A DNA stretch of 64,000 nt from Bacteroidales bacterium (GCA_004557405.1 SFDZ01000003.1:62001-126000), one strand, 5' to 3'; counted from the stretch's first letter, positions 24,796 to 33,845 are shown. Made by a program: numbers and translations. The notes: generated by a model not told the origin, from the sequence alone.

Positions 24796-26319
24796 ATGAA
24801 AACAACCGTCTTTCTGACCGGTGCCACAGGCACCATGGGATGGGCAGGATTGCAGGAATTGATGAAATTCCCCGAGCGTTACGACATACGCATTCTTGCA
24901 CGTCCGAGCAATAAAAATAAAGAAAAATTAGCACCTTTTGCCGACAAAATCGACATCATTTGGGGCGATTTGAGTAATTTTGACGATATTTTGCGCGGTG
25001 TAACGGGCAGCGACATCGTGTTACACGTCGGCGGCATGGTTTCGCCGCAAGCCGACTACCGCCCAAAAGCCACGCGAAAAATCAACCTCGGCGCCGCCGA
25101 ACACATCAAAAACGCCGTGTTGGCACAAGGCGACAAACAACCTAAAGTGGTTTACATCGGCTCGGTGGCTCAGATGGGCGACCGCCGCGAACCTCTTCAT
25201 TGGGGACGCGCCGGCGACCCCATTTGCGTATCGGCTTACGACCACTACGGACTGACTAAAGCCATGGCCGAACGCATCATCACCGACTCCGGCATCAAAA
25301 CATGGGTCAGCCTACGCCAATCGGGCATACTCTACCCCGCCATCCTGAAAAACTACGACCCGATAATGTTTCATGTGCCGATTCGCGGCGTACTCGAATG
25401 GGCTACAGTCGAAGACAGCGGACGACTACTCGAACGCGTTTGCCGCGACGAAGTGCCCGCCGAATTTTGGAATCGCTACTACAACATCGGCAGCGGTGCC
25501 GAATACCGCATATCGAACTACGAATTTGAATGCCTGCTGCTTGATGCCATCGGATGCCCACGCCCCGAAAAAATATTCGAGGCCAAATGGTTCACCACAC
25601 GCAATTTCCACGGCATGTGGTATCTCGACGGCGACGAACTCGAAAAATACCTCCATTTCCGCGCAAACATTCCTATCAAAGAGTACTTTGCACAAATGGC
25701 TAAAGCCAAATCGCTGCCAACAGCCATCAAATTTGCCGGAGCGACAAAAATAGCCAAACTCGTGCCACATATCGTCAAATTGGCCATGCGCGCTATGGCC
25801 TACAGCAAAGAACACGGCACACAATGGTGGATCCGCAACAACAAAACACAACGCATCAACGCCTATTACGGCAGTTTGGAAAAATATCGCGCCATCACCG
25901 ATTGGAAACACACCGACCTGACACACAACTCCGAACAAGCCACGCTACTCGATCACGGCTACGACGAACAAAAACTGATGAGCGAATTTACACTCGACGA
26001 CATGCAACACGCAGCCGAATTTCGCGGAGGCAAATGTTTGAGCCAAACGATGGTCAAAGGCGATTGGGACACACAACTCGAATGGCAATGCGCCGAAGGA
26101 CATACGTTCAAAGCCTCGCCACGGCTCGTCCTGCTCGGCGGACATTGGTGCCCCGAATGTTTCCCATACCCTTATGCCGATGAACCCAATCCGCGCCCGT
26201 GGCAGTGGGACAAAATCGCCAAAAACAACCCTTTCTTTGCCCAACTTTGGTCGCCACTACACGATGCCGACGAAAACAACGTATACGGTGCCGACATCTT
26301 CGATGGCTGGGAAAAATAA
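24796..26319 (+). CDS. NAD(P)-dependent epimerase/dehydratase (extended SDR) with a zinc-ribbon-like C-terminal extension
   Basis: A 507-residue protein. Residues 1-330 are an extended short-chain dehydrogenase: the Rossmann motif GATGTMG (9-15), the D58 region WGDLS and the catalytic pair Y151/K155 in YDHYGLTK. The last 150 residues are not part of a normal SDR. They include a candidate metal-binding module: C414, then C432 and H436 in WQCAEGHTF, then C452 and C455 in HWCPEC. The CxxGHxF...CPxC spacing resembles zinc ribbons that I know mainly from nucleases. The substrate is unknown. The PCMD-like gene follows after 16 bases. Confidence 0.85.
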   Translation: MKTTVFLTGATGTMGWAGLQELMKFPERYDIRILARPSNKNKEKLAPFADKIDIIWGDLSNFDDILRGVTGSDIVLHVGGMVSPQADYRPKATRKINLGAAEHIKNAVLAQGDKQPKVVYIGSVAQMGDRREPLHWGRAGDPICVSAYDHYGLTKAMAERIITDSGIKTWVSLRQSGILYPAILKNYDPIMFHVPIRGVLEWATVEDSGRLLERVCRDEVPAEFWNRYYNIGSGAEYRISNYEFECLLLDAIGCPRPEKIFEAKWFTTRNFHGMWYLDGDELEKYLHFRANIPIKEYFAQMAKAKSLPTAIKFAGATKIAKLVPHIVKLAMRAMAYSKEHGTQWWIRNNKTQRINAYYGSLEKYRAITDWKHTDLTHNSEQATLLDHGYDEQKLMSEFTLDDMQHAAEFRGGKCLSQTMVKGDWDTQLEWQCAEGHTFKASPRLVLLGGHWCPECFPYPYADEPNPRPWQWDKIAKNNPFFAQLWSPLHDADENNVYGADIFDGWEK

Positions 26320-26335
26320 CCACAAACACATCAGC

Positions 26336-27289
26336 ATGAAAAAAAGTCTCAATCTACTGATACTCATAGCCGTTGCACAACTATGCAACGCACAAGAAAA
26401 AATCGTCCCCATCAAATTCGGCGACATGGAACATTGGACGGTTCGATACATCAAAGAATCGAAACTGCTCGGCGGACAAACCAAAACCCTCTACGTTTTG
26501 GCACCCACCGACACCATCCGAAAAAACGCACCATTCAACTTTAGCAACACCTGTTGGGGCATCTCGAACGCCTACGCTGCACCCGCCGGCATCGACAAAG
26601 GTGCCAACACCACTCAACCCGAACGTCGCGGCAAAGGTACTTGCGCACGGCTCGACACACGCATCGAAGATGTAAAAGTGTTAGGCTGCATCAACCTCGA
26701 AGTATGCATCGCAGGCACACTGTTCCTTGGCGAAAACATCGAACCCGTAACCGATGCCAACGACCCCTATGCCGCCATCAACATGGGAATACCATTCACC
26801 GGGAAACCAAAAGCCGTAATGCTCGACCTGAAAATGCGCGTCAGTCCCGAACAACGCGTACTCAAAGCCACCGGATTTGCCAAAAAGAAATGGATCGAAG
26901 GACACGACGAACCCGAAGTATATGTCTATCTGCAAAAACGTTGGGAGGACGACAAAGGTAACATCTACGCCAAACGCATCGGCACCGTACGCCAACGTTT
27001 CCCACACTCCATGCCCGAATGGCACAACAACTACCGCATCAATATCCACTACGGCGACATCACGCAACAACCTTTCTTCAAAGACTACATGGGACTATTC
27101 CCCGCCGGCGGACAATTCAAAGCCAAAAACAAAAAAGGCAAAATAGTTCCCATCAAAGAAATCGGTTGGGGCAACGACACCGACACACCAACACACGTCA
27201 TCCTAATGATAACCGCCGGTTGCTACCCCGCATTCTACGGCTACCCCGGCAACGCCCTCTGGGTGGACAATATCCGATGGGTGTTCTGA
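26336..27289 (+). CDS. Secreted PCMD-like (putative carbohydrate metabolism domain) protein
   Basis: A 317-residue exported protein. It has a signal peptide (MKKSLNLLILIAVAQLCNA) and a beta-sandwich domain whose order of motifs (NTCWGISNAY, RRGKGTCARLDT, GIPFTGKPKAVMLDL, a late WVDNIRWVF) matches the PCMD family seen in Bacteroidota outer-surface proteins. These are suspected carbohydrate-binding or -processing proteins; no catalytic residue can be assigned. There is no lipobox, so it is probably periplasmic or secreted. The ATG at 26336 is selected by the signal peptide. It is probably translated from the SDR transcript and ends at a terminator. Confidence 0.75.
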   Translation: MKKSLNLLILIAVAQLCNAQEKIVPIKFGDMEHWTVRYIKESKLLGGQTKTLYVLAPTDTIRKNAPFNFSNTCWGISNAYAAPAGIDKGANTTQPERRGKGTCARLDTRIEDVKVLGCINLEVCIAGTLFLGENIEPVTDANDPYAAINMGIPFTGKPKAVMLDLKMRVSPEQRVLKATGFAKKKWIEGHDEPEVYVYLQKRWEDDKGNIYAKRIGTVRQRFPHSMPEWHNNYRINIHYGDITQQPFFKDYMGLFPAGGQFKAKNKKGKIVPIKEIGWGNDTDTPTHVILMITAGCYPAFYGYPGNALWVDNIRWVF

Positions 27290-27307
27290 CCCAAAACGCT
27301 CCAAAAT

Positions 27308-27346
27308 AAAAAAGAGACACCCTCGAAAGTGCCTCTTTTCTTTTTC
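27308..27346 (+). terminator. Rho-independent terminator after the PCMD-like gene
   Basis: AAAAGAGACAC and GTGCCTCTTTT form an 11 bp stem with one mismatch, followed by CTTTTTC. The DUF721 gene on the other strand ends right beside it. Confidence 0.75.
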
Positions 27347-27348
27347 TA

Positions 27349-27645
27349 TCACTTAAACACAATGCTGAACAACAAACGTCGCCCGATTGCCTCATTCACC
27401 TTATGTATCAGCGACGTACGCTGCAAAAACAAATCGTTACGCAACGTTGCCGACACCACATGCACATACAACGCGCCATCGCGAAACGACAGTTGCTCGG
27501 TATAACGCGCCAACGGGCCCAACACCTTCGCCCACGCCTCGAGTACCGACACTTCGGCAAAATGTTGTTGCATAGCCGGATTATTGGCTGACAAAGCCCG
27601 ACGCAACAAATCCAACGAAAGCTGTTCAGGAATACGCCGCTTCAT
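27349..27645 (-). CDS. DUF721 domain protein (DciA-related)
   Basis: A 98-residue protein of the DUF721 family, whose characterised member DciA loads the replicative helicase. The core VLEAWAKVLGPLARYTEQLSF and the late LRNDLFLQR...LIHKVNEAIG fit the family. It is short but within the Bacteroidota range. The ATG at 27645 (MKRRIPEQL) is preferred over one five codons upstream because the family N-terminus starts there. It follows the rplQ terminator on the same strand. A role in replication is inferred from the family only. Confidence 0.8.
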   Translation of the reverse strand: MKRRIPEQLSLDLLRRALSANNPAMQQHFAEVSVLEAWAKVLGPLARYTEQLSFRDGALYVHVVSATLRNDLFLQRTSLIHKVNEAIGRRLLFSIVFK

Positions 27646-27674
27646 AACAAATCCGCACAAAAATCGACAACAAA

Positions 27675-27708
27675 CAAAAAGACGCCATCTTTACAAACGG
27701 CGTCTTTT
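27675..27708 (-). terminator. Terminator at the end of the ribosomal protein cluster
   Basis: On the minus strand AAAAGACGCC and GGCGTCTTTT form a perfect 10 bp stem followed by TTGTTTG. It lies 37 bases after the rplQ stop and marks the end of the 18 kb cluster. Confidence 0.88.
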
Positions 27709-27744
27709 CCTTTATTTGCTTGTTGTTACCAATCAGGCACTTAC

Positions 27745-28227
27745 TTATTCCGCCGCTTTCTCTTCGGCAGCCGGAGCCTCGGCTACAGGTGCTTCGGCTT
27801 TCGGAGCCGCTTTTTTCGAACGGCGCGTACGCGTCGTCTTCTTGGCAGCCGTCTCTTTCAACATATTTTCATTGTAATCCACCAACTCGATGATACACAT
27901 CTCGGCAGCATCACCCTGACGGAAACCGGTACGCAAAATACGCGTATAGCCACCCGGACGATTAGCCACCTTCTGCGAAATCTCGCGGAACAATTCGGTA
28001 ACAGCCTCCTTGTTGCGCAACTTACTGAATACCACGCGACGCGATGTCGTAGTGTCATCTTTCGATTTCGTAATCAATGGTTCAACAAAAACTTTCAACG
28101 CTTTAGCCTTTGCCGTAGTCGTCGCTATACGTTTGTGCATAATCAGCGACGTTGCCATATTGGCCAGCATCGACGTACGGTGTGCCGTTTTACGGCCTAA
28201 ATGATTTACTTTCTTATTATGTTTCAT
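27745..28227 (-). CDS. rplQ: 50S ribosomal protein L17
   Basis: A 160-residue large-subunit protein located near the exit tunnel. The N-terminal MKHNKKVNHLGRKTAHRTSM and the core TTTAKAKALKVFVEPLI are diagnostic. Beyond the roughly 120-residue core there is a Lys/Ala/Glu-rich tail (from about residue 135) typical of Bacteroidota L17 and probably disordered. It is the last gene of the cluster, 6 bases after rpoA. Confidence 0.97.
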   Translation of the reverse strand: MKHNKKVNHLGRKTAHRTSMLANMATSLIMHKRIATTTAKAKALKVFVEPLITKSKDDTTTSRRVVFSKLRNKEAVTELFREISQKVANRPGGYTRILRTGFRQGDAAEMCIIELVDYNENMLKETAAKKTTRTRRSKKAAPKAEAPVAEAPAAEEKAAE

Positions 28228-28233
28228 AACGGA

Positions 28234-29226
28234 TTATTCTTTATCAAGTTTATACTTCGAGAGATCCATGCCGAACGACAAGTTCATGCTCGCCAATTTG
28301 CTTTCCAACTCAGTCAACGACTTACGACCAAAGTTACGGAATTTGAGCAACTCGGCACGCGTGGTCGAACACAACTGACCCAATGTTTCGATGTCGGCAG
28401 CCTTCAAGCAATTGAGCGCACGCACCGAAAGGTCGAGGTCAACCAAACGATTCTTCAACAACTGACGCATACGCAATGCCTCTTCGTCAAATTCATCTGT
28501 CATACCGGAATCTTCCGTGTCAAATTCAATCTTGTCGTCAGAGAACAACATAAAGTGCTGAATCAAAATGCGAGCAGCCTCTTTCAACGCATCTTTCGGA
28601 TGAATCGAACCATCGGTGGTAATTTCCAAGGTCAATTTCTCGTAGTCGGTTTTTTGCTCCACACGATAGTTGTCAATGGCATATTTCACATTGATAATCG
28701 GCGTAAATATCGCATCTATCGCTATCGTACCAATCTCCTCCGGAATCGATTTGTTCTCATCGGCAGGCAAATAACCACGACCCTTGTCGATAGTCATCTC
28801 CATGCGCAATTTTGCCGACGAATCCATGCGGCAAATCACAAGATCCGGATTCAGAATCTCAAAATTAGTCAACAGCGGATTCAAATCGCCTGCCGTAACC
28901 ACCTCTTTACCGGCCACATCCAAAACTATACGTTCGCCTTCGGCATCTTCGTGCGACGCTTTGAAACGAACATGTTTCAGATTCAGAATAATGTTTGTAA
29001 CATCATCTATCACTCCGGGTATCGTCGCAAACTCGTGGTCCACGCCATCTATCTTGATAGACGTAATCGCATAACCCTCGAGCGACGAAAGCAAAATGCG
29101 ACGCAAAGCATTACCAATGGTAATACCAAATCTCGGCTCCAACGGGCGAAATTCAAATTTACCAAACGAATTGCTCGCATCTAACATTATTACCTTTTCC
29201 GGTTTCTGGAATGCCAATATTGCCAT
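28234..29226 (-). CDS. rpoA: DNA-directed RNA polymerase subunit alpha
   Basis: A 330-residue subunit that nucleates RNA polymerase assembly. The N-terminal dimerisation domain has FRPLEPRFGITIGNALRRILLSSL and the C-terminal domain (about 255-320) has LCSTTRAELLKFRNFGRKSLTELE, which contacts upstream DNA and activators. The length is normal. It sits between rpsD and rplQ, so its level is tied to that of ribosomal proteins. Confidence 0.98.
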   Translation of the reverse strand: MAILAFQKPEKVIMLDASNSFGKFEFRPLEPRFGITIGNALRRILLSSLEGYAITSIKIDGVDHEFATIPGVIDDVTNIILNLKHVRFKASHEDAEGERIVLDVAGKEVVTAGDLNPLLTNFEILNPDLVICRMDSSAKLRMEMTIDKGRGYLPADENKSIPEEIGTIAIDAIFTPIINVKYAIDNYRVEQKTDYEKLTLEITTDGSIHPKDALKEAARILIQHFMLFSDDKIEFDTEDSGMTDEFDEEALRMRQLLKNRLVDLDLSVRALNCLKAADIETLGQLCSTTRAELLKFRNFGRKSLTELESKLASMNLSFGMDLSKYKLDKE

Positions 29227-29237
29227 ACTTTTAACTA

Positions 29238-29843
29238 TTATTTAGAGTACAATTCGACAATTAGTTGCTCCTTAATATTCTCAGGAATATCTGCACGCTC
29301 CGGCGTATGCAAAAATTTGCCGGCCATCGCATTATTATCCCACTCCAACCAAGGATATTTGGCATGGTTAAAACCATTCAACGCATCAACAATGACAACC
29401 ATCGATTTGTCGCGCTCGCGCACAGCAATCACTTGCCCTTGTTTCACGCTATACGAAGGAATATTCACAACCTTGCCATCGACGGTGATGTGACGATGCG
29501 ACACCAACTGACGAGCTGCTGCACGCGTCTTGGCCATGCCCAAACGATAAACTACATTATCCAAGCGGCACTCGAGCAATTGCAACAACACCTCACCCGT
29601 AACACCTTTCGACCGTTCGGCCTTTTCAAACATATTACGGAACTGACGCTCCAACACACCATAAGTGTATTTCGCTTTCTGTTTCTCTTTCAACTGTATT
29701 CCGTACTCCGATGTCTTATGCTTACGCGAATTGCCGTGCTGACCGGGGGCATAATTACGACGCGATTGAGCCTTGTCGGGTCCGAAAATTGGCTCGCCAA
29801 ATTTACGAGCGATTTTTGATTTTGGTCCAGTATATCTTGCCAT
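29238..29843 (-). CDS. rpsD: 30S ribosomal protein S4
   Basis: A 201-residue primary 16S rRNA binder. The N-terminal MARYTGPKSKIARKFGEPIFG and the S4 domain around RLGMAKTRAAARQLVSHRHITVDG (about 99-122) are clear. In many bacteria S4 represses the alpha operon by binding its mRNA; whether that holds here cannot be seen. The linker lacks the four-cysteine zinc site found in some S4 proteins. Confidence 0.97.
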   Translation of the reverse strand: MARYTGPKSKIARKFGEPIFGPDKAQSRRNYAPGQHGNSRKHKTSEYGIQLKEKQKAKYTYGVLERQFRNMFEKAERSKGVTGEVLLQLLECRLDNVVYRLGMAKTRAAARQLVSHRHITVDGKVVNIPSYSVKQGQVIAVRERDKSMVVIVDALNGFNHAKYPWLEWDNNAMAGKFLHTPERADIPENIKEQLIVELYSK

Positions 29844-29862
29844 TTTTTCTGATTTTTAAGGG

Positions 29863-30252
29863 TTATACTCTTCTGCGTTTTGCAGGACGGCAGCCATTGT
29901 GTGGCAGAGGTGTAACATCTATGATTTCGGTTACCTCGATACCAGCGCCATGCACCGTACGAATTGCCGACTCACGACCATTACCTGGTCCTTTCACATA
30001 CGCTTTTACTTTTCTCAAACCAAGATCAAACGCTACCTTGGCGCAATCTTGGGCTGCCATTTGGGCTGCATACGGAGTGTTCTTTTTCGAACCGCGGAAT
30101 CCCATCTTACCGGCCGAAGACCACGAAATAACCTGACCTTCAGAATTGGTGATGGTTACAATAATATTGTTAAACGACGAATGCACATGCAATTGACCTA
30201 CGCCGTCAACTTTCACTACCCTTTTCTTGGTTGCTACTGTTTTCTTTGCCAT
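29863..30252 (-). CDS. rpsK: 30S ribosomal protein S11
   Basis: A 129-residue protein of the 30S platform. The family motifs HVHSSFNNIIVTITN (22-36), GFRGSKKNTPYAAQ and the C-terminal PLPHNGCRPAKRRRV are present. It lies 19 bases after... on the coding strand it follows rpsM by 23 bases and precedes rpsD by 19 bases. Confidence 0.97.
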   Translation of the reverse strand: MAKKTVATKKRVVKVDGVGQLHVHSSFNNIIVTITNSEGQVISWSSAGKMGFRGSKKNTPYAAQMAAQDCAKVAFDLGLRKVKAYVKGPGNGRESAIRTVHGAGIEVTEIIDVTPLPHNGCRPAKRRRV

Positions 30253-30275
30253 AACTTCTAATTTTTAGCAGTTAA

Positions 30276-30656
30276 TTACTTAGTCGCTTTCTTCTTGTTA
30301 GCAACTGTTTTCTTCTTACCCTTACGCGTACGAGCGTTATTTTTGGTACGCTGACCGCGAAGCGGCAAACCAATACGATGACGTACGCCTCTGTAACAAC
30401 CGATATCCATCAATCGCTTGATGTTCAATTGCACTTCAGAGCGAAGTTCACCTTCCACTTTGAAGTTTGCGCCGATGATTTCACGAATTTTGGCGGCCTC
30501 TTCATCTGTCCAATCCTGAACTTTCTTGCCGAAATCGACACCGGCTTCAGCCAAAATCTTGCGTGCACTACTGCGACCTATTCCGTAGATATAAGTCAAT
30601 CCAACTTCCCCACATTTGTTCTGGGGCAAATCTACTCCTACAATTCTTATTGCCAT
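30276..30656 (-). CDS. rpsM: 30S ribosomal protein S13
   Basis: A 126-residue protein of the 30S head that contacts the P-site tRNA and the 50S subunit. The start MAIRIVGVDLPQNK, the helix-two-turn-helix IYGIGRSSARKILAEAG and the basic tail GLPLRGQRTKNNARTRKGKKK are typical. It follows rpmJ by 16 bases. Confidence 0.97.
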   Translation of the reverse strand: MAIRIVGVDLPQNKCGEVGLTYIYGIGRSSARKILAEAGVDFGKKVQDWTDEEAAKIREIIGANFKVEGELRSEVQLNIKRLMDIGCYRGVRHRIGLPLRGQRTKNNARTRKGKKKTVANKKKATK

Positions 30657-30672
30657 AACTGTTTGTTTTACA

Positions 30673-30789
30673 TTATCCCTGACGTTGTTTCATCTTGGGA
30701 TTTTTTTTGTTAATAACATACAAGCGTCCTTTTCTGCGAACGATTTTGCAATCGTCGTTGCGCTTTTTAATAGATGCTCTTACTTTCAT
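30673..30789 (-). CDS. rpmJ: 50S ribosomal protein L36, zinc-free type
   Basis: A 38-residue protein translated from the ATG at 30789 to TAA at 30675-30673: MKVRASIKKRNDDCKIV, then RRKGRLYVINKKNPKMKQRQG. It holds a single cysteine, so the usual zinc ligands (CxxC, C, H) are missing; this is the metal-free C-minus form common in Bacteroidota. It lies between infA and rpsM, the conserved position, with gaps of 19 and 16 bases. Confidence 0.95.
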   Translation of the reverse strand: MKVRASIKKRNDDCKIVRRKGRLYVINKKNPKMKQRQG

Positions 30790-30808
30790 TTTTGTATTTA
30801 TTTAAAAA

Positions 30809-31027
30809 TTATTTATATCTAAACGATATGCGACCCTTGGTCAAATCATAAGGCGACATTTCTACTCGCACTTTATCGCCGGGAAGAATACGAATGTAGT
30901 GCATACGCATCTTACCCGATATATGAGCAGTTATCTCATGCCCGTTTTCCAACTCCACACGGAACATGGCATTCGACAGTGCTTCCACTATCGTACCATC
31001 TTGCTCTATTGCCGCTTGTTTTGCCAT
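30809..31027 (-). CDS. infA: Translation initiation factor IF-1
   Basis: A 72-residue single S1/OB-fold protein that blocks the ribosomal A site during initiation. MAKQAAIEQDGTIVEAL, the FRVELENGHEITAHISGKMRMHYIRI core and LTKGRISFRYK are diagnostic, and the length is exact for the family. It begins 7 bases after map ends. Confidence 0.97.
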   Translation of the reverse strand: MAKQAAIEQDGTIVEALSNAMFRVELENGHEITAHISGKMRMHYIRILPGDKVRVEMSPYDLTKGRISFRYK

Positions 31028-31034
31028 AAATCTT

Positions 31035-31817
31035 TTATTTCTGATTATTCAACACATCTTCTATTATTCCAAAATCCGACAAAATATCGGCTTTCCCCTT
31101 GCGAACAGCAACCGCATGCTCGAAATGAGCCGACGGCTTGCCATCTACCGTGCGCGTCGTCCAACCATCACGCTCGAAACGCAAACCGCGCTTACCCATA
31201 TTTATCATAGGTTCGATGCAGATAGTCATACCCGCGCGCAACAATGGACCCGCTCCGCGACGACCATAATTGGGAACCTCCGGCGCCTCGTGCATCGAGC
31301 GACCAACACCATGGCCGACCATCTCGCGCACAACACCATACCCGGCAGCCTCGCAATGTGTCTGCACAGCGTGGGATATATCGCCTATACGATTGCCCTC
31401 TACAGCACGTTCGATGCCCAAAAAGAGAGCGGCTTTTGTTGTTTCCAACAGACGCTTAACCTCCGTCGAAACTTCGCCAACGGCGAACGTATAAGCCGAA
31501 TCGCCCACAAATCCGTTTTTCAATGTACAAAGATCGACCGAGATAATATCGCCTTCTTTCAACACAGCCTTTTCGGACGGTATGCCGTGCACCACTTGAT
31601 CGTTTACCGAAGCACATATCGAAGCAGGATAGCCTTCGTAACCTTTGCAAGCCGGTATTGCACCGTTATCGCGGATGAATTCTTCCGCTACCTTGTCCAA
31701 ATAAGCCGTAGTAACGCCCGGCTTTATTATTTTTGCCAATTCGGCAAGGGTTTTACTTACCAACAAACTGCTTTCACGAAGCAATTCGATTTCTTCGTCG
31801 GTTTTCAGATAAATCAT
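31035..31817 (-). CDS. map: Type I methionine aminopeptidase
   Basis: A 260-residue metalloprotease that removes the initiator methionine from nascent chains. The metal-ligand segments are SVDLC and GDSAYTF (two aspartates), VGHGVGRSMHE (histidine), CIEPM (glutamate) and HFEHAVAV (glutamate). The length is normal. It lies between secY (9 base gap) and infA, the standard Bacteroidota order. Confidence 0.97.
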   Translation of the reverse strand: MIYLKTDEEIELLRESSLLVSKTLAELAKIIKPGVTTAYLDKVAEEFIRDNGAIPACKGYEGYPASICASVNDQVVHGIPSEKAVLKEGDIISVDLCTLKNGFVGDSAYTFAVGEVSTEVKRLLETTKAALFLGIERAVEGNRIGDISHAVQTHCEAAGYGVVREMVGHGVGRSMHEAPEVPNYGRRGAGPLLRAGMTICIEPMINMGKRGLRFERDGWTTRTVDGKPSAHFEHAVAVRKGKADILSDFGIIEDVLNNQK

Positions 31818-31826
31818 TGTGCAAAA

Positions 31827-33167
31827 TCAATAGGCAGCAACCGAACCATAGCGTCCGTTAAAGCGTCCGCCCGAGGCCATCAATCCATCATAATGATGCA
31901 TCTGCAACTGAGCACTGATTTGTTGGGTTGTGTCAAGCACAACTCCGACCAAAATCAGCAGCGATGTACCGCCATAGAACTGTGCAAAGCCCATAGTGAT
32001 GCCGAAAATGCTGGCAAATGCAGGCATAATGGCCACCAAAGCAAGGAATACAGATCCAGGCAAGGTAATGCGCGACATGATTTCATCGAGATATTCCGCC
32101 GTCTTTTTACCCGGTTTGATGCCTGGAATGAATGCGTTGTTGCGCTTCAACTCCTCGGCCATCATTGTCGGATTCACCGTAATAGCCGTGTAAAAATAGG
32201 TGAAAGCAATGATCATCAATGCGTATACAAAATTATACCAAAATCCTGTATTATCCATGAAAACTCGCATAAAGTTATTAACACCATCGGCATTAAATCC
32301 TGCGAACATGATAGGCAGCATCATAATGGCTTGTGCAAAGATGATTGGCATGACGCCGGCAGCATTCACACGCAGCGGGATGTATTGACGTACGCCGCCA
32401 TATTGTTTATTGCCTACCACGCGTTTGGCATATTGTACAGGTATTTTGCGTTGTCCCTGCACCAAGAGAATGCTTGCAGCAACCACAAGTATCAGCACCA
32501 CAAGCTCGGCAAGGAACATTACCAAGCCACCTTGTGAAGCGCCGGCGCGCGAGATAAACTCTTGCACAGTTGCTTCAGGCAAACGAGCGATAATACCGAT
32601 CATAATCAGCATCGAAATACCGTTGCCGATACCTTTGTCGGTCATACGTTCGCCCAACCACATGACAAACATCGAACCTGCGCACATAATGATCATCGAT
32701 GAGAGCATGAACCAGAATCCGGTTTCCATGATGGCACCGGCGCCACGCAATTGATAATCAAGGTTTTTCAAATAAGCCCAACCTTGAAGAATCAACACGA
32801 CAACCGTCAGGTAGCGCGTGATTTGGTTCATTTTGCGACGTCCGCTTTCTCCGTCGTGCTGCATCTTTTGGAAATAAGGTACAGCGATTGTCAACAATTG
32901 CACCACAATCGATGCCGAGATGTACGGCATGATACCAAGTGCAAATATCGAGGCATTGGAGAAGGCACCGCCGGAGAACATGTCCAACAACGACATCAAA
33001 CCACCGGCTGTCTGCGATTTCAGTGCAGTGAGTGCGCTCGGGTCAATACCGGGAAGAACGATGAACGAACCGAATCGATAAATCAAGATAAACAGCAGTG
33101 TTACCAAAATTTTCGAACGGAGGTCTTCAATCTTCCAGATATTTTTTAGAGTCTCGATAAATTTCAT
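31827..33167 (-). CDS. secY: Protein translocase subunit SecY
   Basis: A 446-residue ten-helix membrane protein forming the Sec channel. Recognisable parts are the N-terminal amphipathic IEDLRSKILVTLLFILIYRFGSF with FIVLPGID, the GIMPYISASIVVQLL helix that faces the lateral gate, and the conserved cytoplasmic loop RKIPVQYAKR. The length is normal. It starts 4 bases after rplO, so the channel is made together with ribosomes. Confidence 0.98.
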   Translation of the reverse strand: MKFIETLKNIWKIEDLRSKILVTLLFILIYRFGSFIVLPGIDPSALTALKSQTAGGLMSLLDMFSGGAFSNASIFALGIMPYISASIVVQLLTIAVPYFQKMQHDGESGRRKMNQITRYLTVVVLILQGWAYLKNLDYQLRGAGAIMETGFWFMLSSMIIMCAGSMFVMWLGERMTDKGIGNGISMLIMIGIIARLPEATVQEFISRAGASQGGLVMFLAELVVLILVVAASILLVQGQRKIPVQYAKRVVGNKQYGGVRQYIPLRVNAAGVMPIIFAQAIMMLPIMFAGFNADGVNNFMRVFMDNTGFWYNFVYALMIIAFTYFYTAITVNPTMMAEELKRNNAFIPGIKPGKKTAEYLDEIMSRITLPGSVFLALVAIMPAFASIFGITMGFAQFYGGTSLLILVGVVLDTTQQISAQLQMHHYDGLMASGGRFNGRYGSVAAY

Positions 33168-33171
33168 TGTT

Positions 33172-33618
33172 TTAGAGTTTTACGATGCTTCCACCGGCAG
33201 CAACAATTGCATCTTCGGCTGCTTTCGAGAAGGCATCTGCTTCAACTTCGATTTTTGCAGTTAATGTACCTTTGGCCAAAATTTTAACCAAATGTTTTGC
33301 TTTGATGATGCCGGCTTGCACCATGGCTGCTTTATCGATTTTAGTCAAATTGTTGGCTTCGGCCAAAGCTTGGAGGGTATCCAAATTCACTGCTTTGAAT
33401 TCAACGCGATTGATGTTGGTAAAACCGAATTTGGGCAAACGACGTTGCAACGGCATTTGACCGCCTTCGAAACCAATCTTACGGCTGTAACCCGAGCGCG
33501 ATTTGGCGCCCTTGTGACCACGCGTAGAGGTGCCGCCTTTGCCGGAGCCCGGACCACGTCCCAAACGTTTACTTGTTTTTACAGAACCCGCTGCTGGGGT
33601 GATATTACTTAAATCCAT
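33172..33618 (-). CDS. rplO: 50S ribosomal protein L15
   Basis: A 148-residue large-subunit protein. The N-terminal glycine/arginine-rich extension GRGPGSGKGGTSTRGHKGAKSR and the GFEGGQMPLQRRLPKFGF motif are diagnostic. It lies between rpmD (34 base gap) and secY. Confidence 0.97.
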   Translation of the reverse strand: MDLSNITPAAGSVKTSKRLGRGPGSGKGGTSTRGHKGAKSRSGYSRKIGFEGGQMPLQRRLPKFGFTNINRVEFKAVNLDTLQALAEANNLTKIDKAAMVQAGIIKAKHLVKILAKGTLTAKIEVEADAFSKAAEDAIVAAGGSIVKL

Positions 33619-33652
33619 TTTCGTCTGTTTTTTATAAGTTTAAACTCTGAAT

Positions 33653-33829
33653 TTATTCAACGACTTTTACCAAGTGTTTGACTTTTTCGACCATACCGCG
33701 AATCGACGGTGTGTCTTCATGCTCAACTACGGCATTCATTTTGTGCAATCCGAGTGCGTCCAATGTGGCTTTTTGCACTTGTGGACGACGGATGCGGCTT
33801 CTTACTTGTTGAATTTTTATCTTTGCCAT
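33653..33829 (-). CDS. rpmD: 50S ribosomal protein L30
   Basis: A 58-residue protein from the ATG at 33829 to TAA at 33655-33653. It reads MAKIKIQQVRSRIRRPQVQK followed by ATLDALGLHKMNAVVEHEDT and ends HLVKVVE. This is the typical L30 pattern (KIxQVRSxI, TLxALGLxK, VxHLVxV). The position between rpsE and rplO confirms it. Confidence 0.95.
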   Translation of the reverse strand: MAKIKIQQVRSRIRRPQVQKATLDALGLHKMNAVVEHEDTPSIRGMVEKVKHLVKVVE

Positions 33830-33845
33830 ATTTGTATCGTTTTTT

